64,000 nucleotides of DNA. Origin: JAJTFW01 sp046330075. Lineage in GTDB: Bacteria; Bacteroidota; Bacteroidia; AKYH767-A; OLB10. This document shows positions 9,186 through 16,808 of the stretch, piece after piece. Made by a program: the position numbers and the translations under genes. Within the stretch, counting starts at the first letter, position 1, and every line of letters starts with the position of its first letter. The notes beneath the pieces are model-generated. The model saw nothing but the letters and a program-made list of their open reading frames with translations. It had not been told where the DNA came from and made no database searches. Location: assembly GCA_046330075.1 (NCBI GenBank), contig JAXLTL010000004.1, positions 124,001 through 188,000 of the forward strand. The letters run 5' to 3'.

Positions 9186-9216
9186 TTGGCAATGTGCGGT
9201 CAGTTTCCCAACTTTG
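9186..9216 (+). promoter_or_regulatory. Possible proS promoter
   Basis: TTG at 9186-9188 and CAACTTTG at 9209-9216, with 20 bases between; the -7 match lacks the first T. A second near match, AAACTTTG, lies at 9247-9254, closer to the start codon. Which one is used cannot be decided. Confidence 0.35.
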
Positions 9217-9270
9217 TTGCGACAAAGGGCAGACAAACACAATGCCAAACTTTGTAAAGATACTAAGGAT

Positions 9271-10746
9271 ATGAGCGAACAATTGACTTCACGCAGTGAA
9301 AATTATTCCCAGTGGTACCAGGACCTTGTCATTAAAGCGGATCTGGCTGAAAATTCGGCAGTAAGGGGGTGTATGGTCATCAAACCGTACGGGTATGCTA
9401 TTTGGGAACGCATGCAGCAACACCTGGATAAAATGTTCAAAGACACCGGGCATGTGAATGCTTATTTCCCGCTCTTCATCCCAAAATCATTTTTCTCAAA
9501 GGAAGCTTCGCACGTAGAAGGATTTGCCAAAGAATGCGCCGTGGTGACGCATTATCGTCTGAAAAATGACCCAGATGGAAATGGGATCATAGTTGACGAG
9601 GATGCGAAGCTGGAGGAAGAACTGATCGTTCGCCCGACCTCTGAAACCATCATCTGGAATACCTATCGGGGCTGGATTCAGTCCTACCGCGATCTTCCTA
9701 TTCTGGTGAATCAATGGGCCAATGTTGTCAGGTGGGAAATGCGGACCAGATTATTCCTGCGTACTGCGGAGTTTCTCTGGCAGGAAGGCCATACTGCTCA
9801 CGCCACTGCCGAAGAAGCTGTGGAAGAAACCAACCGAATGCTGGATGTATATGCCACATTCGCAGAGGAAGTGCTGGCGGTTCCCGTGATCAAGGGATCA
9901 AAAACGGCCAACGAACGGTTTGCCGGAGCCCTGGATACTATGTGCATTGAAGCGCTCATGCAGGATGGAAAAGCCTTGCAGGCCGGAACTTCGCATTTCC
10001 TGGGTCAAAACTTTGCAAAGGCTTTCGATGTTAAGTTCACAGGTAAGGACGGAAAACAGGATTTCGTATGGGCAACTTCCTGGGGTGTTTCAACACGTTT
10101 AATGGGCGCGCTGATTATGTCGCATAGCGATGATCAGGGTTTGGTGTTACCACCACGGCTGGCGCCCATACAAGTGGTGATAATACCGGTGTATAAGAAC
10201 TCCGATCAGCTTGCACAGATAAATGACTATGTACAACCTATCATGCAGTCACTGAAGGCGAAGGGAATTACGGTGAAGTTTGATAACCGTGACACACATA
10301 AGCCTGGCTGGAAATTCGCAGAGTATGAATTAAAAGGTGTGCCGGTCCGCATCGCCATTGGTCCGCGCGATATGGAAAACGGAAGTGTTGAAGTTGCGCG
10401 CCGGGATACGCTCGAAAAACAGGTATATCAGGTGGTTGATCTCGATGTCAAAATTGAACATCTTTTGAATCAGATTCAGGATAATATCTTCAAAAAAGCA
10501 CTGACGTTCAGAGAGGAAAATACATTCCGGGCCGATTCATGGGAGGAGTTTACCAATATTCTTGATGAGAAGGGTGGATTTATCTATGCTCATTGGGACG
10601 GAACTTCTGAAACTGAACAAAAAATCAAGGAACTGACGAAGGCTACGATTCGTTGTATCCCGCTCAATAATAAACAGGAGGCTGGCAAGTGTATACTTAC
10701 CGGAAATCCTTCCGTTCAGCGGGTGTTGTTTGCCCGTGCCTATTAA
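9271..10746 (+). CDS. proS: Proline--tRNA ligase, archaeal/eukaryotic-type
   Basis: Charges tRNA-Pro. The 491-residue protein lacks the bacterial editing insertion and is of the short type common in Bacteroidota. Class II motifs are visible: RPTSETIIWNTYRGWI, motif 2 as RWEMRTRLFLRTAEFLWQEG with GHTAHAT, and motif 3 within GVSTRLMGALIMSHSDDQG. The anticodon-binding domain starts near PIQVVIIPVYK, and the protein ends in the usual C-terminal domain with the aromatic end ARAY. I chose ATG 9271, preceded by TAAGGAT, over the upstream frame start at 9214, because the extension has no family counterpart. It is followed by a conserved unknown gene 28 bases downstream. Confidence 0.93.
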   Translation: MSEQLTSRSENYSQWYQDLVIKADLAENSAVRGCMVIKPYGYAIWERMQQHLDKMFKDTGHVNAYFPLFIPKSFFSKEASHVEGFAKECAVVTHYRLKNDPDGNGIIVDEDAKLEEELIVRPTSETIIWNTYRGWIQSYRDLPILVNQWANVVRWEMRTRLFLRTAEFLWQEGHTAHATAEEAVEETNRMLDVYATFAEEVLAVPVIKGSKTANERFAGALDTMCIEALMQDGKALQAGTSHFLGQNFAKAFDVKFTGKDGKQDFVWATSWGVSTRLMGALIMSHSDDQGLVLPPRLAPIQVVIIPVYKNSDQLAQINDYVQPIMQSLKAKGITVKFDNRDTHKPGWKFAEYELKGVPVRIAIGPRDMENGSVEVARRDTLEKQVYQVVDLDVKIEHLLNQIQDNIFKKALTFREENTFRADSWEEFTNILDEKGGFIYAHWDGTSETEQKIKELTKATIRCIPLNNKQEAGKCILTGNPSVQRVLFARAY

Positions 10747-10774
10747 TAGCCTGGAATAATAATTTCTGTACAGC

Positions 10775-11461
10775 ATGAGTATCGAGAATTCTCCGCTTGT
10801 AACTGCTATTTTGCAAAAAGGTGGCATCGCCAAGGATGTTACAGATAAAGCATATGCTGTTTTGCAATCCATTAAACTGGTTATGCAGCGTCTTGAAACT
10901 GATTTGCGGAAGCAGGTGGTAGCTGCTGATCCGCGAATTAAAATTCAATACCATGACCGTGGTACGTTTGAAGCGGAGATAAAAGTGGGAGAGGATCTGC
11001 TGATCTTCATTATGCATACCAATGCATTTGTGTTTGATGCCGGACATCCTGTCTGGAAAACCGGCTATGTCAGCCTTGATCAGTCACGCGGTACAGTTGG
11101 AATGATATCGGTATATAACTTCCTTTCTGATTCTTTCAAGTTCGACCGACGTAACGATATTGGCCATCTGGTAGCCCGGATGTTTGTGAACCGCGAAGGA
11201 CATTTCTTTGTAGAAGGAAAGCGGCAGTTGGGCGTTCTGTTCAACGATTATGCAAATATGCAGGCAGATGAAACCCTGCTTCGGAGTTTTATTGAAAGTG
11301 TGATTGCATTCAGTATTGATATCGATGTAAACGTGCCTCCTTTCGATGCGATGAAGGAAATAACGGTTTACGAGGCAATGGTCAATACGATGCAGAGTAC
11401 GGTGACTACCGGAAAGCGTCTCGGATTTAAGTTTGAAAGCGAAGGCGGACTGGAAGCCTGA
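10775..11461 (+). CDS. Conserved protein of unknown function
   Basis: 228 residues, with no signal peptide and no membrane segment, so probably cytoplasmic. Visible features are an N-terminal helical part (AYAVLQSIKLVMQRLETDL), a beta-rich middle with HDRGTFEAEIKVGEDLL, and a helical C-terminus. I recognise no catalytic motif. The regular composition, the good codon pattern and the position right behind proS before a strong terminator show it is a real gene. A role linked to ProRS is not supported by anything but proximity. Confidence 0.65.
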   Translation: MSIENSPLVTAILQKGGIAKDVTDKAYAVLQSIKLVMQRLETDLRKQVVAADPRIKIQYHDRGTFEAEIKVGEDLLIFIMHTNAFVFDAGHPVWKTGYVSLDQSRGTVGMISVYNFLSDSFKFDRRNDIGHLVARMFVNREGHFFVEGKRQLGVLFNDYANMQADETLLRSFIESVIAFSIDIDVNVPPFDAMKEITVYEAMVNTMQSTVTTGKRLGFKFESEGGLEA

Positions 11462-11465
11462 TGAA

Positions 11466-11507
11466 ATACAACAAAAAGGCCGGATTTCTCCGGCCTTTTT
11501 GTTGTAT
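11466..11507. terminator. Strong bidirectional terminator
   Basis: A perfect 19-bp inverted repeat (11466-11484 and 11489-11507, loop TTTC) with GGCCGGA/TCCGGCC at its tip and A5/T5 tracts inside the arms. It sits between the convergent unknown gene (+) and the TPR gene (-), and gives a U-tract in both directions. Confidence 0.9.
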
Positions 11508-11539
11508 GAGTACATTGAAAATGTTTATGCCCGCTGCTG

Positions 11540-13150
11540 TTATTTTCCTTCTTTGAGCTGGTTGATAATTTTAATGGCTTCAAGTGCCTGTTGCTGTTTC
11601 GGGTCAATCATCAGCACTTTATTCCAGTACTCAAGCGAAGTCTTCAGGTCTTTGTCTTTCTTCCGCAGATTGACAACCGCGATATAACTGTATGATTCTA
11701 TTAACTCCTTACTGTATTTCGCCGCATTGGCCGAATCAGCAGTTACAAGTTCAATGTATTTTGTATAGGCCGGAATCGCCTTGAGGGAGATGTATGCGGA
11801 ATCAATCTGTGAGTTGGTACGTCCCAGGTACAGATAACCATTAGGCCAGTTTGGACTCAGTGTTGTTACCTTGGTAAAAATGGTGTCGGCTTCTACATAG
11901 TTCTTTGCGGAATAGAGTGCTCTTCCCAGACTGAAATAATCAGCACTGGTGATTTTGGGAAGATTTGCAATTTTATCGCGGTAAGCCTGAACAGCAACGT
12001 CATATTTTTTTGACTTCGTTGCCATCTTGCCGAGATCGTCATACAATTCTCCGTTGCGGGGATCAACAGCAATAGCGCGGCGCAGGTATTCCGTACCCAG
12101 TGAATCGTTGCCTGTCTTCGCCAGAGCCTTGCCATAATATGCGAAATCACGGCCGATCCGGCGGGCGGTATCTTTTTCAGTCAGTTCAAATACCTTACGG
12201 ATTGTGCGAAGTGCCGTGTCGAGCAGATTGTTTTCATACGCCACGTATGACATAATACGCATCATGCCAACACTGGAAGAGTCAACGCGGGTAATATTGT
12301 TCAACTCGGTTTGAGCTCCTTTGTAATCCTCTGTTTCGAGTAAGAAATAGGCATAACGAAGGCGTGCTGATGTATTGTTTTTGGAAAGATCGAGGTATTT
12401 GCGATAATTTTCTTTTGCCTTTTCAATTTCTTTCTTCTTGAAATAGGCTTCACCCATTTCACGATAAGCCGGGGCAAAGTTGGGATCGATTTTAATCGCG
12501 TTTTCAAACTCCACAATCGCACCGTCATAGTTGGTTGAGCGCTTGTAAAGTTGTCCTTTGTGCAATAAAGCCTTCACCTGGGTTTTATCCATGTCAAGCG
12601 CCTTGTTGTAGTTAATTGCAGCTTGTGTACCGTTGTTGAGCTCAGAGTACAAGTCACCCTGAAGGTTGTAGATCTCAGGATTTTTGGCATCCATTTTCAG
12701 TGCCATATCAAGGTAGGTCTGTGCCGACATCAGATCCTGCGCTTTCGGGTAATGCATCAGCGCTTCTCCGGACTCCATCAAAACCAACAGGTTTTTATTT
12801 CCGGCAGCTTTTATTGCTTGTTCTACGAGTGATTTTCCGCCGGCCAGGTCACCATCCTGCAGTTTGATTTCAGCCTGACCAATCAGGTTGATGGGGTTGG
12901 CGGGATCTTTTTCCAGTCCCTTTGCAAACGCTTGTGCCGCTTTTTCGGGGTTTTCTGCATCCAGCCAGTTTTCTCCGTAGTAGTAATAGAGATTTCCGTT
13001 ATTGGGTTCCTTGATGATCAATTGTTCGTACATCGCGGCGGCAGCTTCCTGTTGCTCGTTTTCATTGAGGCGAATAGCTTCTTTCAATGTTTGTGCAGAA
13101 GCTGATACGCCGTTAAGAGCAAGGATGCTGATGATGAGGCTGCGTTTCAT
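11540..13150 (-). CDS. Secreted tetratricopeptide repeat protein
   Basis: 536 residues with a signal peptide (MKRSLIISILALNGVSASA, then QTLKEA). At least ten TPR units follow across the whole protein, for example AAAAMYEQLIIKEPNNGNLY, AIVEFENAIKIDPNFAPAY and YLRRAIAVDPRNGELYDDLG. TPR solenoids are protein-binding scaffolds, and the location would be the periplasm. It is the last gene of the exbB-exbD-exbD-tonB-pstS cluster, 28 bases behind the PstS-like gene. That arrangement suggests it supports assembly or function of the TonB machinery. The partner is unknown. Confidence 0.85.
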   Translation of the reverse strand: MKRSLIISILALNGVSASAQTLKEAIRLNENEQQEAAAAMYEQLIIKEPNNGNLYYYYGENWLDAENPEKAAQAFAKGLEKDPANPINLIGQAEIKLQDGDLAGGKSLVEQAIKAAGNKNLLVLMESGEALMHYPKAQDLMSAQTYLDMALKMDAKNPEIYNLQGDLYSELNNGTQAAINYNKALDMDKTQVKALLHKGQLYKRSTNYDGAIVEFENAIKIDPNFAPAYREMGEAYFKKKEIEKAKENYRKYLDLSKNNTSARLRYAYFLLETEDYKGAQTELNNITRVDSSSVGMMRIMSYVAYENNLLDTALRTIRKVFELTEKDTARRIGRDFAYYGKALAKTGNDSLGTEYLRRAIAVDPRNGELYDDLGKMATKSKKYDVAVQAYRDKIANLPKITSADYFSLGRALYSAKNYVEADTIFTKVTTLSPNWPNGYLYLGRTNSQIDSAYISLKAIPAYTKYIELVTADSANAAKYSKELIESYSYIAVVNLRKKDKDLKTSLEYWNKVLMIDPKQQQALEAIKIINQLKEGK

Positions 13151-13178
13151 TCTTTAAATATTACTTGTAATTGCGTTG

Positions 13179-14114
13179 TTAATTCAGTTTGATGTCTCTG
13201 GTATAAGGCGACGAGGGAAGGAGTCCAGCCAGTCGTACAATTCGTTGGCCTTGTTCGCCGGCCACAAAGGAGACAAAGCCTGTGCCAAGGCCATTCCGGC
13301 CTTCCCGGTTGATCATGTAAACTTCACGCTTAAGCGGATACTCTCCTGTGAAGAGATAAGCCTGAAATGGCCCGAAATAATTATCCGGATAAATGGGGTC
13401 TTTTACATTGCTCAGCCAGACCACACGAATGCGGTTACTGAAGCTCAGCATTTTTGGGTCATCCTTATCACTGATCCAGTTTACACCGATTACACCAATC
13501 GCATTTTTATTTTTTTCCACGTAGTCAATAACGGCGGGATTGCTTTTGGCTGCGTAGCAATAGGGAGGAAAGGTGGTTGAACCACCCATCAGACTGTCAC
13601 TCAGATATCGAACAGTGGAAGAAGCCGCGTGATCGAATACAAAGGTGAGATTGCCCAAGGTTGATTGGGGATTGATCTGATTCCATCCTGTAAGCTTTCC
13701 GGTTAGCATTCCTTTTAACTGCTCGAGCTGCAACAGGCTATCAGGGTTTTCACGGTTTACAATAATTGCAAGGGCGTCAATCGCCACGCGGGTGGTTACC
13801 GGAATCAGATTCTTTGATTTGAAAACTTCTTCCTCTGATGCATTCAGTTTACGCGTCGCCATAATCACTTTAACAGAATCATTCAGAAGGTCCTTGAAAC
13901 ACTCTGCCTCGGGTTTAATGGTGACATTCAGTTTTGCATACCGGTAAAGACCCATGAAAGTGTCCTTATTGGCGTCTAACAAAGGCTGCAACGTTTCATC
14001 TCCGGCAATATTTACTTTCCCGGAGGTTGGAGTATCACTGTAGGGCTTGTTAAAATCCGTGCCGCAGGAGGCCAGAAATACAGTAATGACGAGCAGAAGA
14101 TTAGATAGCTTCAT
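13179..14114 (-). CDS. PstS-like phosphate/anion-binding lipoprotein
   Basis: 311 residues from ATG 14114; the frame is open to 14156, but the extension has no signal character. Lipobox LLLVITVFLASC. The fold signature of PstS-type periplasmic binding proteins is visible: GDETLQPLLDA, LNDSVKVIMATRKLNASEEE, VAIDALAIIVNRENP, GKLTGWNQI, SSTVRYLSDSLMGG and NAIGVIGVNWISD. No pstCAB permease genes are present. In Bacteroidota, PstS-like proteins of this sort are often found in TonB/ExbB clusters instead of ABC operons. It probably binds an anion at the periplasmic face; the ligand is not known. Confidence 0.8.
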   Translation of the reverse strand: MKLSNLLLVITVFLASCGTDFNKPYSDTPTSGKVNIAGDETLQPLLDANKDTFMGLYRYAKLNVTIKPEAECFKDLLNDSVKVIMATRKLNASEEEVFKSKNLIPVTTRVAIDALAIIVNRENPDSLLQLEQLKGMLTGKLTGWNQINPQSTLGNLTFVFDHAASSTVRYLSDSLMGGSTTFPPYCYAAKSNPAVIDYVEKNKNAIGVIGVNWISDKDDPKMLSFSNRIRVVWLSNVKDPIYPDNYFGPFQAYLFTGEYPLKREVYMINREGRNGLGTGFVSFVAGEQGQRIVRLAGLLPSSPYTRDIKLN

Positions 14115-14127
14115 GGTAATTAAACGC

Positions 14128-14149
14128 AAAAGAGGCGGATTTTCGCCTC
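14128..14149 (-). terminator. Short hairpin in front of the PstS-like gene
   Basis: On the minus strand GAGGCG / CGCCTC (arms at 14144-14149 and 14132-14137, loop of 6) is followed by TTTTGCG. It could be a weak terminator after the small TonB-domain gene. It could also be a leader hairpin, since GATCTTTG, a near -7 match, lies just upstream (14154-14161 on the complementary strand). Confidence 0.4.
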
Positions 14150-14205
14150 CTTGCAAAGATCGTAAAGTAATCGCAATGTAAAAAGGATTTTACAGAGAGA
14201 TAATA

Positions 14206-14658
14206 TCAGTGTTTGATTCCATCATTTGGCTGGGTCAGACGGAAACGAATGGGTAGGTTCAACCGAAAACTGACGTTCTTCCCATGTAAAAGGGCAGGCA
14301 CAAATTTGGGAAAGGATTTCACGACTCTCATGGCTTCTTCGTCGCATCCATATCCGAGTCCCTTCATGACCTTGACATCTGTTACTGAGCCATCCTTTCT
14401 AACTACAAAGGATAAATATACCATTCCTTCAATTCCGGCTTTGAGAGCCTCAGCCGGATAGCGAATATTCTCTACCATAAATTTCATTCGCGCTTCTTCT
14501 CCACCAGGAAACCGAGGCAGTTCCTCGGCGAAGGAAGATATTGGGTCGTTATCTTGCTGAGTAACTGTCGGCGTAGAGGGATTCAGAGTATCAGCGTTTT
14601 GTGCATTAACCTTGTTGAACAGCATAGCCAAAAGCAGGAGGGTGAAGAGACGTTTCAT
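14206..14658 (-). CDS. Secreted TonB C-terminal-domain protein
   Basis: 150 residues: a cleavable signal (MKRLFTLLLLAMLFNKVNA, then QNAD), a short polar linker, then a TonB C-terminal domain. The domain shares its full pattern with the large TonB next door: FPGGEEAR, IRYPAEAL, GIEGMVYLSFVV, GYGCDEEAMRVVKSFP. It lacks the N-terminal membrane anchor and the proline-rich periplasmic arm that TonB needs to transmit energy from ExbBD. It probably is a soluble periplasmic protein, perhaps a decoy, adaptor or lipoprotein-like relative. It lies 20 bases behind the 69-residue membrane protein gene. Confidence 0.85.
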   Translation of the reverse strand: MKRLFTLLLLAMLFNKVNAQNADTLNPSTPTVTQQDNDPISSFAEELPRFPGGEEARMKFMVENIRYPAEALKAGIEGMVYLSFVVRKDGSVTDVKVMKGLGYGCDEEAMRVVKSFPKFVPALLHGKNVSFRLNLPIRFRLTQPNDGIKH

Positions 14659-14678
14659 CGATCTATCGGTATTTGAAA

Positions 14679-14888
14679 TCAGGATTCGTTTTCCATGGTT
14701 TTTCGCATCGCTTTTAACCGCTTGAACCGGAAAAAAGCATAGGCAATCAGCATCAACCCCAGAGTCCAGTGCTTCCAGCCGGGCAGCATTTCAGCTACCT
14801 GTGGTGTGAACATGACAATTAATCCTAAAACGATATAAAGACTGGACATTACCAGTGTGAAATAGTAGAGTGGTGAAACTTTGGCCAT
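14679..14888 (-). CDS. Small two-helix membrane protein
   Basis: 69 residues from ATG 14888 (the open frame reaches 15098, but that part crosses a terminator and the end of tonB). Two membrane segments (about 8-28 and 39-57) and a basic C-terminal tail (RFKRLKAMRKTMENES). I do not recognise the family. The start is supported by a perfect -7 element, TATATTTG, placed 3 bases upstream, and by a terminator just behind tonB. The gene therefore has its own promoter and may read into the downstream secreted TonB-domain gene. Confidence 0.65.
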   Translation of the reverse strand: MAKVSPLYYFTLVMSSLYIVLGLIVMFTPQVAEMLPGWKHWTLGLMLIAYAFFRFKRLKAMRKTMENES

Positions 14889-14891
14889 GCA

Positions 14892-14899
14892 CAAATATA
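14892..14899 (-). promoter_or_regulatory. -7 element of the small membrane protein gene
   Basis: On the minus strand TATATTTG matches TAnnTTTG exactly and ends 3 bases before ATG 14888, predicting a leaderless transcript. Confidence 0.55.
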
Positions 14900-14923
14900 G
14901 AAGATCAACCGGTTCACACTGGT

Positions 14924-14957
14924 CAAAAAAAAAGGCCGCCATTCGGCAGCCTTTTTT
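14924..14957 (-). terminator. Terminator behind REC-tonB
   Basis: On the minus strand AAAAAAGGCTGCC / GGCGGCCTTTTTT with loop GAAT (14928-14940 and 14945-14957 on the plus strand), followed by further Ts. The one plus-strand mismatch becomes a G-U pair in the minus-strand RNA, so the structure is complete only for the tonB transcript. It separates exbB-exbD-exbD-tonB from the downstream genes. Confidence 0.8.
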
Positions 14958-14970
14958 AATTATATTCCAA

Positions 14971-16161
14971 TTACTTGAGTGTGAACTTGATCGGCATATT
15001 GAACTGATAGTTAACCGCCCGGCCATTTTGTTTTGCCGGTTTAAATGACGGCATATTCTTAGCCACACGAATCGCTTCTTCATCACAACCAAATCCAATA
15101 CCGCGGAGCATCTTCACATCGCGGATTGCACCATCAGGACCTACAACGAATGTGAGGTAAACGGTTCCTTCGATGCCGTTTTCACGTGCCAGAGCAGGGT
15201 ACTTGATATTCTTCTGGAGATAAGCGATACGTGCTTCTTCTCCACCTGGGAATTCAGCCTGTTCTTCTACGAAGGTGAATACCTTCCCGGCATCCGGATC
15301 GGCTACCGGTTCTTCCGGAGGAAGTTCTGTAGCATTTTCATCACCTTCCTGCGTTACAACACCCACGTTGGTTTCACTCAGTTGTTCCTGGGGCGGTGGT
15401 TGCTCCTCGTCTTCAATCTCCCGGTCCACAACTACCGGAGGTGTGAACTTCACCGTCTCAATGGTGGGAGGGGGAGGTGGTGGTGGAGGGGGTGGGGGCT
15501 CGTTCTTGTCGAGGGGTGGTGGTTCTTTGAGATCCACGGTCACTTCCACAGGTTTGTCAACAGTTTTGGTTTCATCCCCGCCAATCAGTTTAATGATAAC
15601 CGGTAAGCTGATCAGGAATGCGAATCCAATAAGAGAGGCAATAAGTGCCTGTGCCGTTGTTTTGTTGTATCCGGTACGGATGACATAGGCTCCGTAGTTC
15701 TTATTTCTGTTCTGGAATACCATCTCCGCCCTTTCGAGAGAAGTTGGGTCATCCCAGCCCGGATGCAGCAGTAAGTTGTTCAAGTTAAATACTGTTTTTT
15801 CTGCTTGTTCTAATGCATCATCTCCCTTCTTGATATAATCAAAGGCACCGGCTTCAATGGCCTGATTGGCAACTTCGATTTTATTCTGTCCGGAAAGCAT
15901 TACACATTCCGTAGTGGGGAGGCGGCGTTTGATTTCCTTCAGAATCTCAACACCATTCATGGCGTTGCGAACCTGTGAATCGAGGTTGTAATCAAGAAAA
16001 ACAATGAATGGCTTGTCTTTCTCAATTACTGCAAGCGCGTCTTCACCGGTGCCAAATACTTTGATTTCGCACTTGTGTGTCTTGACGAGGTGATCCTTCA
16101 GGATTTCTGCCTGTAAGGGTTCATCGTCAACGATGTAAATGAGTCTTTTTATCTCTGCCAT
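14971..16161 (-). CDS. tonB: TonB with N-terminal response-regulator receiver (REC) domain
   Basis: 396 residues in one uninterrupted frame. Residues 1-125 are a complete receiver domain: acidic pair D12-D13 (YIVDDEP), phospho-acceptor D57 (IVFLDYNL), S90 (VMLSGQ) and K111 (YIKKGD). Residues 141-165 are the conserved cytoplasmic box of Bacteroidota TonB (MVFQNRNKNYGAYVIR). One membrane helix follows (about 172-193), then a Pro/Glu-rich periplasmic arm with a run of eleven prolines (222-232), and a TonB C-terminal domain (about 300-396: FPGGEEAR, YPALARENGIEGTVYLTFVV, GFGCDEEAIRVAKN). It follows two exbD genes and exbB, with a 20-base gap. The TonB part alone would be a normal inner-membrane energy transducer. 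The REC domain would sit in the cytoplasm, next to ExbB. No internal start codon separates the two parts without cutting the conserved box. Confidence 0.93.
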   Translation of the reverse strand: MAEIKRLIYIVDDEPLQAEILKDHLVKTHKCEIKVFGTGEDALAVIEKDKPFIVFLDYNLDSQVRNAMNGVEILKEIKRRLPTTECVMLSGQNKIEVANQAIEAGAFDYIKKGDDALEQAEKTVFNLNNLLLHPGWDDPTSLERAEMVFQNRNKNYGAYVIRTGYNKTTAQALIASLIGFAFLISLPVIIKLIGGDETKTVDKPVEVTVDLKEPPPLDKNEPPPPPPPPPPPTIETVKFTPPVVVDREIEDEEQPPPQEQLSETNVGVVTQEGDENATELPPEEPVADPDAGKVFTFVEEQAEFPGGEEARIAYLQKNIKYPALARENGIEGTVYLTFVVGPDGAIRDVKMLRGIGFGCDEEAIRVAKNMPSFKPAKQNGRAVNYQFNMPIKFTLK

Positions 16162-16181
16162 GTTGGGTAGATTTTAGATCA

Positions 16182-16796
16182 TTATTTCATGGCTTGCATC
16201 AGATCGTATTCCTGTTGACCAAGATCTACGATTGCATATTTACCAATCATGCAGATGTTGAGTTCGTCCAGCACGTCTACAACATTTTTGTAGACGGCTT
16301 TATCATCGGCCTTCACCAATACCATCAGAGCTTTTTTCTCACCTTTCACTTCTACTTCGAGACGCTTAAGGGTTGTGTCGGCCATGTTGTTTTTGGCAGC
16401 CTGCTCACGCAGTTGCTTGATTTTATCGAAGGCGTACTGGTTTTTCTCTATGAACAGTTTTCTGAGTCCATCCGGTGCATAGGAAGTCGGCGTCAGCGTC
16501 GTTTCTTTTTTCAGCTCTCCGTAGTACCAGTAAACCTTGTTGTCACCGCTGAGAAGAATCGTAACCGCATTATTTACTAATTGCTGGTTCTTTTCATCTT
16601 CCGGCTTCACCGGCATGTTGATTTCCATGGTCTTCGGTTTGCCGAAGGTGGTTGTCAACATAAAGAAGGTCAACAGGAGGAACGCGAGATCCACCATCGG
16701 AGTCATATCGATGTGGGTGCTCTGTTTCTTGGCTCTGACTTTTTTATGTTTCCCGCCTTTCCCCGAGTCGTGATCGTTGCTTTGTACTTCTGCCAT
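16182..16796 (-). CDS. exbD: ExbD/TolR biopolymer transport protein (second copy)
   Basis: 204 residues. A basic cytoplasmic N-terminus is followed by the single ExbD membrane helix (THIDMTPMVDLAFLLLTFFML). It carries the proton-pathway aspartate D36, matching D25 of E. coli ExbD. The periplasmic part (about 55-204) is longer than in E. coli ExbD (141 residues), as is usual for Bacteroidota. It works with ExbB to convert proton-motive force into TonB movement. It lies 12 bases behind the other exbD and directly before REC-tonB. Confidence 0.92.
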   Translation of the reverse strand: MAEVQSNDHDSGKGGKHKKVRAKKQSTHIDMTPMVDLAFLLLTFFMLTTTFGKPKTMEINMPVKPEDEKNQQLVNNAVTILLSGDNKVYWYYGELKKETTLTPTSYAPDGLRKLFIEKNQYAFDKIKQLREQAAKNNMADTTLKRLEVEVKGEKKALMVLVKADDKAVYKNVVDVLDELNICMIGKYAIVDLGQQEYDLMQAMK

Positions 16797-16808
16797 TTTA
16801 TTGCTCGT

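Noticed and set aside
15275..15688. Gly/Ser-rich plus-strand frame over the tonB proline region
   Set aside because: It mirrors the proline-coding run on the other strand, and the minus-strand TonB is beyond doubt.
14971..16161. REC and TonB as two adjacent genes
   Set aside because: The frame is continuous, and the only ATG codons between the two domains lie inside the REC core or inside the conserved TonB box.
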